NCBI GenBank assembly: GCA_963693285.1
Contig: OY848920.1
Location: 870,501-934,500 of the forward strand
Origin: Xestospongia muta
Lineage: Eukaryota; Porifera; Demospongiae; Haplosclerida; Petrosiidae
Length of the DNA stretch: 64,000 bases
Reading direction: 5' to 3'
Below are positions 1 to 10,738 of the stretch, one piece after another. Numbering within the stretch: the first letter of the stretch is position 1; each line of letters opens with the position of its first letter. The notes beneath the pieces are model-generated. The model was not told the DNA's origin, made no database searches, and worked only from the letters and a program-made list of their open reading frames with translations. A program made the position numbers and the translations under genes.

Positions 1-223
1 TCATGTAATATTATATATCAATAATGTGATTTTACCAATGTTTGTAAGTTGATAATTTTTATTTCGGTTCAGTCAAGGCAGTAGACAACTTATAGGATTG
101 TGGATGGAGTAACCAATAAATAAGCAATATATATCATAACTCATGACTAATAATTAATTGTCCATTAATGAAAGATTTCCATTGATCAATTTAGGTAATC
201 ACTTCCTGCTCTTTTCATCTAAA

Positions 224-310
224 TTTGATTATTTGATTTTTATAAGTCTTTTGATCTTCTTCAGGTTATATGCTATTACCACAACAGCTAATGATACCAA
301 CTACAAATGT
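224..310 (+). pseudogene. Head-A signal-peptide remnant fused to 3' flank
   Basis: The stretch encodes the hydrophobic start of a head-A protein (FDYLIFISLLIFFRLYAITTTANDTNYK) and then runs directly into sequence normally found downstream of family genes (TGTATTCATGTCATG, positions 309-323). Everything between signal peptide and 3' flank is missing, so this is a deletion relic. The in-frame stop follows at 344-346. No full product is expected. Confidence 0.7.
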
Positions 311-346
311 ATTCATGTCATGTACTATTATATATCAATAATGTGA

Positions 347-1857
347 TTTTACAATGTTTGTAAGTTGATAATTTTTATTTCTAATAAACTGACAGTATGA
401 ACATATAGGATTATTATTAAAACATTAATTTTGTAATGTCCACAAGGACAGGGTTCAGTCAAGACAGTAGACAACTTCTAGGATTGTGGGTGGAGTAACC
501 AATAAATAAACAATAATATAATAATCAATAATTAATTGGCCATCAACGAATGATTTCATTGATTGATTCAGGTAATGAGTTTGTTGGTAGAAGTAAAACG
601 TCCTATAAATATTTTGAACAGTTTAAATAATATTAAATTATTTAATGATTCATTGTGGGATGGGCAACAATGTGAAAGCTAAAAACAGCTGTGTTATATT
701 TCCCCCCAAAATGTCATAGTTTACAAAACATATGAAGATACTCCTGAACTCTACACCTGCTAAATATATACGACCAATTACAACCAATTACAAGTTACAA
801 TAGAAGCACTTTACGTAAGCTTGTTCAATGTTAAAAAACCCCTCAATATATAGTAATAATAATTATACATGTATTTATCAAAGTGTCTTATCAATGGTTC
901 ATTAGTTTTAAAATGTTATAAACAGACATGTGTAGTTTATAAAAATGTTTGTAGTGTCATATATAGTTACTAGTATGTAATTGATGATTGTCTTGATGTC
1001 ACATGATCAGTCCTCAATGTAGTCTTGTTTAGTTTTGGATTTTTAATATCTTCTAAAATCATATACAATAATGTTGATGAAATTACATACAGGTTGAAAA
1101 TAATTTCTACCATTATTATGGAAAAATTATGACTATTGTATTTTGTATTTGTATCATTTGGTAGTAATTGTGCAAGTCACTATATAGCTATAGTGGGTCT
1201 TGTATTGTAAAAGACTTCGATTTCATTGGCCCAGCAATGCTGATTAATTGATCCGTGTGTTAAAACAATAGCTTTTATCAGTGAATTCAACAGAAACTGA
1301 CTAACCTGGTAGATCATACATTTTTGCTATGCATGTTTAAGGCCTTGTGAGGTTGATAATATCACTTAGTCTATCAAGTTAGATCATCCTATTTGTTGTA
1401 CGCGAGAAGAAGAGTCTACCTTCATAAACAAATTGATAAGTAGCTACTACTTATTTCCAAGAAATGTATTGATTTGAGGTCCACTAGCACTTCTAAACTT
1501 TTAAAGGTATCAATGCATGGTCAACATAATCATCTTGAAATACTTGGCTTAATTAATTAACTAACATCTACTTCTATTAACTAACATCTATTGAATTAAT
1601 GACTATATGTTAATAACCATACATTGTCAATGTTTAAAACATTTCAACTGTGTTGTCACTTGAGAAGTATGAGAAACTGTATATGTTTGAAAGATGAAAA
1701 TATTAACAACAGTAATAAAAATCATGGATAAACACAATATGTTTTCATAGCATCTTATATTTAATGTGTACAATGGATGCATAGATGTAAACAGCTGAAG
1801 ACAAAAGAGGTAAGATCACTGTAAAGAGGACAGTTATTATTGACAAAGACTTCAAAA
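347..1857. other. Spacer with eroded C-terminal relic and head-A 5' flank
   Basis: No intact gene. Around 640-760 there is an eroded body C-terminus (a readable NDSLWDGQQC, then decay). From about 1230 to 1857 the sequence matches the long upstream flank seen before the head-A copies at 15904 and 30678. Polyadenylation-like AATAAA occurs near 385 in the 3' flank copy. The remainder (about 780-1230) holds nothing I can assign. Confidence 0.6.
1750..1857 (+). promoter_or_regulatory. Conserved head-A 5' flank / promoter-proximal block
   Basis: About 110 bp ending at the ATG are nearly identical before every head-A gene: here and at 7775-7884, 10626-10738, 15794-15903, 30564-30677 and 35178-35291. 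The block contains a TATA-like ATCTTATATTTA about 100 bp upstream of the ATG and the shared string AAGATCACTGTAAAGAGGAC. Conservation could reflect recent duplication as much as function. A promoter role is inference. Confidence 0.45.
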
Positions 1858-3378
1858 ATGTCTGATTATTCAATTTTTGCAAGTCTTTTCATCTTCATGT
1901 TATATGCCATTACCACAACAGCTAATGATACCAGCTATAAAGATTCTCCAGAAGGTAACATCAATGACACTGATATCTCTAATGTTAGTGTTCATTGTCC
2001 ATCATTTGAGTGTGGCTATCATTTACCACAATCTCTAAGCACGCTGTCTGAGTCCTTATCTCTTCCTGTTGTTGACGACTGTACTGGAGTTAAGTATATT
2101 AACAATGATGTTATGTTCTATCAATCACAACAGTGTGTCAAGATAATTGATGATAATCAATTGAACATTGAAGCAGAAAATGAACTGCTAAAAAAGCTTG
2201 AACAGATTTTCCAGTTTATAAAAACTTTTAATGCTGCATTTTCCAACTGCACTCAGGTTTTTAAAGAAAAGAGTTCAGCTATATCTGGGTACTACACAAT
2301 GCCAGCTCCTAATGGTTCCTTAATATCTGTCTACTGTGATGACAATGCCTTTGATGAATGCTCTCAAATCTCTAAAGAAAACAGTTCAGCTATATCTGGG
2401 TACTACACAATGCGAGCTCCTAATGGTTCCTTAATATCTGTCTACTGTGATGACAATGCCTTTGACAACTGCTCTCAAGTCTTCAAAGAAAACAGTTCAG
2501 CTCTGTCTGGGTACTACACAATACAAGCTCCTAATGGTTCCTTAATATCTGTTTTCTGTGGCTTTTCTTTTCATAATTGCTCTCAAATTTTACATTTGAA
2601 CAGCTCAGCCCCATCAGGTTATTACATAATACAAACTCCTAATGGTTCTCTTATATCAGTCTACTGTGATATGGAGGGTAGTAATTGTGATGGTAAGGGA
2701 GGTTGGATGAGAGTGGATTACATCAACATGAGTGAACCTAATGCTACCTGTCCTTTTGGTTTGACATTACATCAGTATAATAACATTGATCATGGTCTAT
2801 GTAGTCGACCAGTCTCATCATCTGGTAGTTCAGCTTTAGTATTCTTCTCTACATCTGGAGTTATTTATAACAAAGTATGTGGACAAGTGATAGGATATCA
2901 GTATGGGTCACCAGATGGTTTTCCACCAGACTTAGGGGGTGGAGTTTTTGTTCATAATCCAAATATTGATAACATTTATGTTGATGGTGTGTCTATTACA
3001 TATGGCAGTAATCCTCGTAAACATATATGGACATTAGGAGTGGGTTTATATGAATATTCTACTTGTGTACAATGTTGTCCATCTAATACTGGTAGTACAG
3101 GAACAATTGTACCTAGTTTTGTTGGCAATGATTACTACTGTGAATCAGGAATAGCTAGTGGAGGTTACAACAGTGTCCTGTATCCTAATGACCCAATATG
3201 GGATGGACAACAATGTGGAGGATTAGAAGGACCATGTTGTACGAACCCCAAGATGCCATGGTTTATAAAGACACTCAATGAGACTACTACTGAAGATATT
3301 GAGCTAAGGATGATGGGCAGTGAGGGTACTAATAATGAAGATACTCCCATTGATATTTTGGAATTATATATTCTTTAA
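1858..3378 (+). CDS. Secreted FReD-like repeat protein, head A, four mini-repeats, body I
   Basis: Single-exon gene of 506 codons. I start at the ATG at 1858 (MSDYSIF), shared by all head-A paralogs. Residues 1-22 form a signal peptide. The head (about 23-128) has PSFECG and a helical stretch ending in FIKTFNAAFSNC. Four units of ~37 residues follow, core SGYYT-APNGSLISVYCD, each flanked by Cys and N-glycosylation sites. The fourth leads into body I from about residue 269 (CDMEGSNCDGKGGWMRV, then DYYCESG, WDGQQCGG, PWFIKTL, a C-terminal acidic stretch and ELYIL). The YCDM-GGW module resembles the start of fibrinogen-related domains; the rest is divergent. Extracellular. An extra Cys (VHCPSFECG) is shared only with the copy at 30678. 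Ligand unknown. Confidence 0.85.
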   Translation: MSDYSIFASLFIFMLYAITTTANDTSYKDSPEGNINDTDISNVSVHCPSFECGYHLPQSLSTLSESLSLPVVDDCTGVKYINNDVMFYQSQQCVKIIDDNQLNIEAENELLKKLEQIFQFIKTFNAAFSNCTQVFKEKSSAISGYYTMPAPNGSLISVYCDDNAFDECSQISKENSSAISGYYTMRAPNGSLISVYCDDNAFDNCSQVFKENSSALSGYYTIQAPNGSLISVFCGFSFHNCSQILHLNSSAPSGYYIIQTPNGSLISVYCDMEGSNCDGKGGWMRVDYINMSEPNATCPFGLTLHQYNNIDHGLCSRPVSSSGSSALVFFSTSGVIYNKVCGQVIGYQYGSPDGFPPDLGGGVFVHNPNIDNIYVDGVSITYGSNPRKHIWTLGVGLYEYSTCVQCCPSNTGSTGTIVPSFVGNDYYCESGIASGGYNSVLYPNDPIWDGQQCGGLEGPCCTNPKMPWFIKTLNETTTEDIELRMMGSEGTNNEDTPIDILELYIL

Positions 3379-4120
3379 CATTTATTAATTCTTTAAGTAG
3401 ACTTAAAACAATGTATTCATGTCATGTAATATTATACATCAATGATATTGTAATGTCTACAAAGACAGGGTTCAGTCAAGGCATTAGACAACTTATAGGA
3501 TTGTGGGTGGAGTAACCAATAAATAAGCAATAATATAATAATCAATAATTAATTGGTTATTTAATTTATTTGTGGACATCATACATGAATCCATAGTATA
3601 TAGCAGCTCTGATTCCGTTAGCATATTATATTTTTTCTAAGTCTGTAAATAGTTATTAGTCCTAACCATTAGCTCCACTCTGAAATTGATTTGTTGATTT
3701 AACTAATATATTGGTTATACAGGTTGCATGTAGAAAACTTAGTATGATGTAAAAGTAAATATAACTCTGTTTTGATTACTTATGTACTATTGTTTATGTA
3801 GCTAATAGTACATCAGTAACAAAAACAGTGTTATGTTTACTTTTACATCATACTGACTTTGCTAAATGCAACCTGTATAACAAAATATTGGTCAAATCAA
3901 CAAAACAATTTTTAGAGTGATACAAAAACTCTCAATTCTGTTAACAGTCAAAACACAGTGTTGTGTTATTTTTTTGCATCAGATAATTTTGATACCTGCC
4001 GCTTGTATAGCCATATATATGTTAGTTAAATCATCCAATCAGTTTTTAAAATGATATAAGTATCTGTGATCAAATTTCCTTACGTGATTTTCAGTTAACA
4101 TATACTCTTTGCATCTGCAA
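3379..4120. other. Spacer: 3' flank, inverted-repeat element, head-C 5' flank
   Basis: No gene. The shared body-I 3' flank comes first (about 3379-3560), then the inverted-repeat element listed separately (3676-3919). About 3976-4120 matches 33328-33467, the upstream flank of the only other head-C gene, and is likely to hold its promoter. Confidence 0.6.
3676..3919. mobile_element. 244-bp palindromic MITE (family P1)
   Basis: The two halves are inverted complements along almost their full length: the left end starts CACTCTGAAATTGATTTG and the right end closes with the complement of CACTCTAAAAATTG. Related full copies lie at 13364-13606 and 32982-33223, and partial ones at about 5520-5650 and 16289-16464. 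No coding capacity. I found no clear target-site duplication. Confidence 0.75.
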
Positions 4121-5374
4121 ATGATGTATTTTCTCATTATAATGCTATTTTTCTCAGGATTTGATAATGTTCTAGCAGCTAATACAACTTATACGCAATT
4201 AGTTGATATCCATCCTTCATCATTTAAATGTGGTCGTGATCTTCATAGTTCACTAAACAGAGTCTTCAAATTGTTACCTTTTCCAGTTTTTAATGATGAT
4301 ATTGGAAAGGCGTATGTAAGCGATAATACTAAGTTCTATCCACCACACAAGCGTCCTCAGATTTCCGATGAGTGTCATGATAACTTTAATCCTAACAGTG
4401 AACTACTAGAACAGTTAGAAGAGATCTCACAATTCATAGGCATTTTTAATTTTGCATTTTCCAATTGCTATCATGTCTTCAAAGAAAACAGTTCAGCTCT
4501 TTCTGGGTACTACACAATACAAGCTCTTAATGGTTCCTTAATGTCTGTCTACTGTGACCTTTCTTTTCATAATTGCTCTCAGATTCTTCATGTGTACAGC
4601 TCAGCCCCATCAGGTTATTACACAATACAAGCTCCTAATGGTTCTCTTATATCAGTCTACTGTGATATGGAGGGTAGTAATTGTGATGGTAAGGGAGGTT
4701 GGATGAGAGTGGCCTACCTAAACATGAGTGAACCTAATGCTACCTGTCCTCCTGGACTAACATTACATCAGTATAATAACATTGATCATGGTCTATGTAG
4801 TCAACCAGTCTCATCATCTGGTAGTTCAGCTTCAGTTTTCTTCTCTACATCTGGAGTTATTTATAACAAAGTATGTGGACAAGTGATAGGATATCAGTAT
4901 GGGTCACCAGATGGTTTTCCACCAGACTTAGGGGGTGGAGTTTTTGTTCATAATCCAAATATTGATAACATTTATGTTGATGGTGTGTCTATTACATATG
5001 GCAGTAATCCTCGTAAACATATATGGACATTAGCAATGGGTTTGTATGAATATTCTGCTTGTGTACAATGCTGTCCATGTAATACTGGTATTACAGGAAC
5101 ACCTGTACCAAGTTTTGTTGGCAATGATTACTACTGTGAATCAGGAATAGCTAGTGGAAGTTGGAGCAGTGTCCTGTATGATAATGACCCATTATGGGAT
5201 GGACAACAATGTGGAGGATTAGAAGGACCATGTTGTACTAACACCAAGATGCCATGGTTTATAAAGACACTTGGTGAGACTACTACCGAAGATATTGAGC
5301 TAAGGATGATGGGCAGTGAGGGTACTAATAATGAAGACACTCCCATTGATATTTTGGAATTATATATTCTTTAA
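4121..5374 (+). CDS. Secreted FReD-like protein, head C, two mini-repeats, body I
   Basis: Single exon, 417 codons. The ATG at 4121 (MMYFLIIMLFFSG) gives a clear signal peptide ending near LAANTT. Head C (about 22-110) has SSFKCG and ends EEISQFIGIFNFAFSNC; it is a distant relative of head A (same Cys and helix layout). Two repeat units follow, then body I from CDMEGSNCDGKGGWMRV to the ELYIL end. The body is almost identical in DNA to that at 1858, while the head is nearly that of the gene at 33468, which carries body II. This is direct evidence of module exchange. Predicted secreted glycoprotein; partner unknown. Confidence 0.85.
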   Translation: MMYFLIIMLFFSGFDNVLAANTTYTQLVDIHPSSFKCGRDLHSSLNRVFKLLPFPVFNDDIGKAYVSDNTKFYPPHKRPQISDECHDNFNPNSELLEQLEEISQFIGIFNFAFSNCYHVFKENSSALSGYYTIQALNGSLMSVYCDLSFHNCSQILHVYSSAPSGYYTIQAPNGSLISVYCDMEGSNCDGKGGWMRVAYLNMSEPNATCPPGLTLHQYNNIDHGLCSQPVSSSGSSASVFFSTSGVIYNKVCGQVIGYQYGSPDGFPPDLGGGVFVHNPNIDNIYVDGVSITYGSNPRKHIWTLAMGLYEYSACVQCCPCNTGITGTPVPSFVGNDYYCESGIASGSWSSVLYDNDPLWDGQQCGGLEGPCCTNTKMPWFIKTLGETTTEDIELRMMGSEGTNNEDTPIDILELYIL

Positions 5375-5876
5375 CGTTTATTAATTTATTAATTCTTTAA
5401 GTAGACTTATTACAATGTATTCATGTCATGTAATACCCATAATTAAATTAAAACATTATAATATATAATATAATATAACAATATAATCATCTTGAAATAC
5501 TAAGCTTAACTAACTAATATCTACACTATCAATTGATTTGTTGATTTAGTCAATATATTGTTATACAGGTTGCATGTATCAAACTTAGTATGATGTAAAA
5601 GTAAACATAACAGTTTTTATTACTGATGTACTATTACCTACATAAATAGTAATGCAGTGTACACCCATAATTGAATTAATGACTATATGTTAATGACCAA
5701 AATTGTCAATGTTTAAAATTTATCTAACTGTATTGTTCCTTGAGAAGTATGATAATTTGATAGAAACTGAACATGTTTTGGAAGAACAAATATAAGTAAC
5801 ATAAGTAACATAAGTAACAGAGATCATGGATAAACACAACATGTTTTCATAGCATCTTATATTTAAATATGCAATG
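5375..5876. other. Spacer with partial P1 element
   Basis: No gene. It holds the 3' flank of the preceding gene, a short AT-rich (AATAT) stretch near 5455-5480, and half of a P1-type inverted-repeat element at about 5520-5650. Positions 5480-5560 are the inverted complement of sequence near 33200-33260. From about 5660 it matches the short head-A upstream flank. Confidence 0.5.
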
Positions 5877-6279
5877 TACTAGAGTTAAGTATATTAACAA
5901 TGATGTTATATTCTATCAATCACAACAGTGTGTCAAGATAATTGGCGAGAATCAATTGAACATTGAAGCAGAAGATGAACTGCTAGAAAAACTTGACCAA
6001 ATTTCCCAGTTTATAAAGACTTTTAATTCTGCATTTTGAAACTGCACTCAGGTATTTAAATGGAGATTTCAACAGTGTCCTGTATGGTTATGACCCAATA
6101 TGGGATGGACAACAATGTGGAGGATTAGAAGGACCATGTTGTACTAACCCCAAGATGCCATGGTTTATAAAAACACTCAATGAGACTACTACTGAAGATA
6201 TTGAGCTAAGGATGATGGGCAGTGAGGGTACTAATAATGAAGACATTCTCATTGATATTTTGGAATTATATATTCTTTA
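5877..6279 (+). pseudogene. Head-A/body-I pseudogene with internal deletion
   Basis: The middle of a head-A sequence (VKYINNDVIFYQSQQC) starts here without signal peptide. The usual FSNC is broken by TGA at 6037-6039. Just after VFKW the sequence jumps to the body-I C-terminus in another frame (the GDFNSVLYGYDPIWDGQQC region, about 6063 on), and closes with the standard ELYIL stop at 6279. All repeats and most of the body are lost. Not expected to be functional. Confidence 0.8.
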
Positions 6280-6906
6280 AATGTTATTAATTTTTTGTAA
6301 AGTAAGTAGACTTAAAACAATGTATTCATGTCATGTAATATTATACATCAATAATGTGATTTTACCAATGTTTGTAAATTGATAATTTTTATTTCTAATA
6401 AACTGACAGAATGAACAAGGACATTATTTAGTCAAGGCAGTAGACAACTTCTAGGATTGTGGGTGGGGTCACCAATAAAAAATAATACATATGATAGTTC
6501 ATAACTAATAATTAATTGAATGAATTAATTATTCATTAATAAATGATTTTATTGATCAATATAGGTAACAAGTACCTGCTCTATTCCTCCTGGACTGTAT
6601 GGTTATAACATAAATTTTTCTAAAATTTGAATGAAGGATAAAGACAAACAGCATGAGAGAGTACTAGTGCGATAATAAAGAGAGTCCATTAGACATTATA
6701 CATAATGTTGACATTTTTTGTGTGAGTTAATATTTTCTTTTTAGAATACCTTATATTAATAATTGAAAAATCTACCTACAGTACACACTGTTGTGGAAAG
6801 TTAATTTATGCTGTATTTCTCACAACATTTCTATTACACACCACTCTTACTATATATACACTAGCAAAGCTTGTCTGCAAGCTTGGATAAATATGTGATT
6901 TAATAA
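6280..6906. other. Spacer, duplicated 3' flank of body-I genes
   Basis: No gene. The ~630 bp are nearly the same as 9186-9817 and 36594-37223, each time linking a body-I 3' end to a body-II C-terminal fragment. The first third also occurs after other body-I genes (for example 32227-32760). It includes AATAAA at about 6397. Confidence 0.65.
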
Positions 6907-7125
6907 ATGTTGGAACCTGACACATTCCACTATAATAATCCACTTTGGGATGGCATACAATGTGACTACTTAGAGTCTCCATGCTGTACATCTCCTAACA
7001 TGCCATGGTTTGTCAAGTCCCTTAATCAATCAACTACTGATGATATTGAACTAAGAATGTGTACCAGTGAAGGATATCCTGATGATTTTACTCCAGTGGA
7101 TATAATTGAGTTGTATGTTCGCTAA
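6907..7125 (+). pseudogene. Body-II C-terminal fragment (copy 1)
   Basis: 72 codons from ATG 6907 to the stop, matching the last ~70 residues of the gene at 18192 (HYNNPLWDGIQCDYLESPCC, DDIELRMCTSEGYPD, IIELYVR). There is no signal peptide, repeat or upstream body, so it is a fragment. Related fragments at 9818 and 37224 sit in the same position of duplicated blocks. Whether the open frame is kept by selection or by recent copying is not clear. Confidence 0.75.
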
Positions 7126-7309
7126 CTTCTGTTATTAATAATTTCATTTTTTTTCAGTTTTAGTATAATTGCTACTTTACTTAAACATGTTCTTAATTAA
7201 TTACTAGTTATAAAATGCTATTTTTGTGTAATACAACTGATAACACTCAGTCTCCCTTCAGTGGTCGCAAAATTGAACAATTATGTAATTGACGTTTACG
7301 GCCACACCT

Positions 7310-7380
7310 CCTGATACTCCCATCCTCTGGAATGCTAATAAATCTGTTTCCATAGTAATGACATAGCAACTCCATCAGAT
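7310..7380. repeat. Copy of channel-gene 5' flank sequence
   Basis: The string around CTCTGGAATGCTAAT and TCCATAGTAATGACATAG matches the region just upstream of the channel gene (about 37645-37705) and the spacer at 19545-19600. It sits here between a body-II fragment and a body fragment. Confidence 0.6.
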
Positions 7381-7387
7381 TCTCCAT

Positions 7388-7563
7388 GTATACAGTTCAG
7401 CCCCATCAGGTTACTACACAATACAAACACCTAACGGTTCTCTTATATCAGTCTACTGTGATATGGAGGGTAGTAACTGTGATGGTAAGGGAGGTTGGAT
7501 GAGAGTGGCCTATCTAAACATGAGTGAACCTAATGCTACTTGTCCTCACTGTTTTGATTACTG
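7388..7563 (+). pseudogene. Mini-repeat plus body-start fragment (copy 1)
   Basis: Encodes VYSSAPSGYYTIQTPNGSLI, then the body opening CDMEGSNCDGKGGWMRVAYL, and stops in TGA soon after NATCPHCFDY. It has no head and no rest of body. Homologous fragments occur at 10238 and 34795. The end shared by all three (CACTGTTTTGATTACTGATG) belongs to a P1-type palindrome, so the fragment was cut by that element or by recombination at it. Confidence 0.75.
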
Positions 7564-7884
7564 ATGTACTATTAGCTACATAAACAGTAATACAGTGTAC
7601 ACCCATAATTGAATTAATGACTATATGTTAATGACCATAATTGTCAATGTTTAAAACATATGCAACTGTATTGTCCCTTGAGAAATATGATAATTTGACA
7701 GAAACTGAATGTGTTTGAAAGATAACAATATTAACAACAGAAATGGAAAGTATAGATAAACACAATATGTTTTCATAGCATCTTATATTTAATGTGTGTA
7801 ATGGATACATAGATGTAAATAACTGAAGACAAAAGAAGTAAGATCACTGTAAAGAGGACAGTAATTATTGACAAGGATTTAAAA
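7564..7884. other. Spacer: short P1 relic and head-A promoter block
   Basis: No gene. Starts with a P1-type relic (TACTATTAGCTACATAAACAG) and ends with the conserved head-A upstream block (7775-7884). Confidence 0.5.
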
Positions 7885-9185
7885 ATGTCTGATTATTCGA
7901 TTTTTGTAAGTCTTTTCATCTTCTTTGGGTTATATGGTATTACCACAACAGCTAATGATACCAGCTATAAAGATTCTCCTAAAGGTAATGTCAATGACAC
8001 TGATATCTTCAATGTTAGTGTTCATTATCCATCATTTGAGTGTGGTAATCATTTGCCACAATTTCTAAGCATGCTGTCCAAGTCCTTATCTCTTCCCATA
8101 ATTGACGACTGTACTGGAGTTAAGTATATTAACAATGATGTTATGTTCTATCAATCACAACAGTGTGTCAAGATAATCAGCGAGAATCAATTGAACATTG
8201 AAGCAGAAGATGAACTGCTAGAAAAGCTTGAACAGATTTCCCACTTTATAAAGACGTTTAATGCTGCATTTTCCAACTGCACTCAGGTTATTAAATGGAA
8301 CACTTCAGCTCTTTCTGGGTACTACACAATGCGAGCTCCTAATGGTTCCTTAATATCTATTTTCTGTGACTTTTCTTTTCTTAATTGCTCTCAGATTCTC
8401 CATGTATACAGCTCAGCCCCATCAGGTTATTACACAATACAAGCTCCTAATGGTTCTCTTATATCAGCCTACTGTGATATGGAGGGTAGTAATTGTGATG
8501 GTAAGGGAGGTTGGATGAGAGTGGCCTACCTAAATATGAGTGAACCTGGTGCTACCTGTCCTCCTGGACTAAAATTACATCAGTATAATAACATTGATCA
8601 TGGTCTATGTGGTCAACCAACGTCATTATCTGGTAATCAAACTTCAGTATTCTTCTCCACATACGGAGTTGCATATAACAAAGTATGTGGACAAGTAATA
8701 GGATATCAATATTGCTCACCTGATGGTTTTCCACCAGACCTAGGGGGTGGAGTTATTGTTAATAATCCAAATATTGATAACAATTATGTTGATGGTGTGT
8801 CTATTACATATGGCAGTAATCCTCGTAAACATATATGGACATTAGGAGTGGGTTTGTATGAATATTCTGGTTGTATAGACTGTTGTCCATGTAATACTAA
8901 TAGTACAGGAACAACTGTACCAAGTTTTGTTGGCAGTGATTACTACTGTGAATCAGGAATAGCTAGTGGAGATTTCAACACTGTCCTTTATGCTAATGAC
9001 CCAATATGGGATGGACAACAATGTGGAGGATTAGAAGGACCATGTTGTACCACCCCAAGATGCCATGGTTTATAAAAACACTCGATGAGACTACTACTGA
9101 AGATATTGAGCTAAGGATGATGGGCAGTGAGGGTACTGATAATGAAGATACTCCCATTGATATTTTGGAATTATATATTCTTTAA
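7885..9185 (+). pseudogene. Head-A/body-I gene broken by a 1-nt deletion near the end
   Basis: Starts with a normal head A and signal peptide (MSDYSIFVSLFIFFGLYGIT), has two mini-repeats and body I. Compared with its sister at 35292, one base is missing near 9050 (TGTACCACCCC against TGTACTAACCCC). This moves the frame, gives CCTTPRCHGL and a stop at 9073-9075, and removes the last ~37 residues including PWFIKTL and the acidic tail. The old frame stays recognisable to 9185. A 396-residue truncated secreted protein could still be made. Sequencing error in a repetitive locus is the main alternative. Confidence 0.75.
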
Positions 9186-9817
9186 CTGTTGTTAATTTTT
9201 TGTTAAGTAAGTAGACTTAAAACAATGTATGCAATATTATATATCAATAACAAAATTTTGCCAATATTTTTTAATTGATAATTTTTATTTCTAATAAACT
9301 GACAGAATGAACAAGGACATTATTTAGTCAAGGCAGTAGACAACTTCTAGGATTGTGGGTGGGGTAACCAATAAATAAATAATATATATCATAGTTCATA
9401 ACTTATAATTAATTGATGATTAATTATTCATTAATAATTGATTTTATTGATCAATATAGGTAACGAGTATCTGCTCTATTCCTCCTGGACTGTATGTTTA
9501 TAACATAAATTTTATTCTATAATTTTGAATGAAGGATAAAGACAAACAGCATGAGAGAGTACTAGTGCGATAATAAAGAGAGTCCATTAGACATTATAAA
9601 CTATGCTGTAACATAACATTGACTTTTTTTGTGTGAGTTAATGTTTCCTTTTTAGCATACCTTATATTAATAATTGAAAAATCTACCTACAGTACACATT
9701 GTTGTGGAAAGTTAATTTATGCTGTATTTCTCACAACATTTCTATTACACACCACTCTCACTATATATACACTAGCAAAGCTTGTCTGCAAGCTTGGATA
9801 AATATGTGATTTAATAA
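9186..9817. other. Spacer, duplicated 3' flank of body-I genes
   Basis: Second copy of the spacer described at 6280-6906, with small indels. No gene or RNA seen. Confidence 0.65.
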
Positions 9818-10039
9818 ATGTTGGAACCTGACACATTCCACTATAATAATCCACTTTGGGATGGCATACAATGTGACTACTTAGAGTCTCCATGCTGTAC
9901 ATTTCTTAACATGCCATGGTTTGTCAAGTCCCTTAATCAATCAACTACTGATGATATTGAACTAAGAATGTGTACCAGCTGTGAAGGATATCCTGATGAA
10001 TCTACTCCAGTGGATATAATTGAGTTGTATGTTCGCTAA
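9818..10039 (+). pseudogene. Body-II C-terminal fragment (copy 2)
   Basis: 73 codons like the fragment at 6907, but with one extra codon that adds a Cys (RMCTSCEGYPDE). The fragment at 37224 has the same extra codon, tying these two copies together. No signal peptide. Probable relic. Confidence 0.75.
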
Positions 10040-10237
10040 GTTCTGTTATTAATAATTTCATTTTTTTTCAGTTTTAGTATAATTGCTGCTTTACTTAAAC
10101 ATGTTCTTAATTAATTACTAGTTATAAAATGCTATTTTTGTGTAATACAACTGATAACACTCAGTCTCCCTTCAGTGGTCGCAAAATCGAACAATTATGT
10201 AATTGATGTTTACGGCCACACCCGCTGATACTACTAT

Positions 10238-10419
10238 CCATGTATAAAGCTCAGCCCCATCAGGTTACTACACAATACAAACACCTAACGGTTCTCTTAT
10301 ATCAGTCTACTGTGATATGGAGGGTAGTAACTGTGATGGTAAGGGAGGTTGGATGAGAGTGGCCTACCTAAACACGAGTGAACCTAATGCTACCTGTCCT
10401 CACTGTTTTGATTACTGAT
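10238..10419 (+). pseudogene. Mini-repeat plus body-start fragment (copy 2)
   Basis: Same fragment type as 7388-7563. The frame opens after TCCATGTATAAAG (a TAA replaces the expected TAC) and includes SAPSGYYTIQTPNGSL and the body opening, ending in TGA at 10417-10419. Between it and 10140 the sequence repeats the fragment's usual upstream spacer. Confidence 0.7.
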
Positions 10420-10738
10420 GTACTATTACCTACATAAACAGTAATACAGTGTACACCCATAATTGAATTAATGACTATATGTTAATAACCATAATTGTAA
10501 ATGTTCAAAACATATGCAACTGTATTGTCCCTTGAGAAGTATGATAATTTGACAGAAACTGAATGTGTTTGAAAGATAACAATATTAACAACAGAAATGG
10601 AAAGTATAGAAAAACACAACATGTTTTCATAGCATCTTATATTTAATGTGTGTAATGGATACATAGATGTAAATAACTGAAGACAAAAGAAGTAAGATCA
10701 CTGTAAAGAGGACAGTAATTATTGACAAGGATTTAAAA
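10420..10738. other. Spacer ending in head-A promoter block
   Basis: Nearly identical to 7564-7884, offset 2854 bp. No gene. Confidence 0.55.

Noticed and set aside
3165..3350. Minus-strand open frames opposite every body (MGVSSLLVPSLPI type)
   Set aside because: They recur only because the sense strand is duplicated; they have no start context, and are shadows of the body C-terminus.
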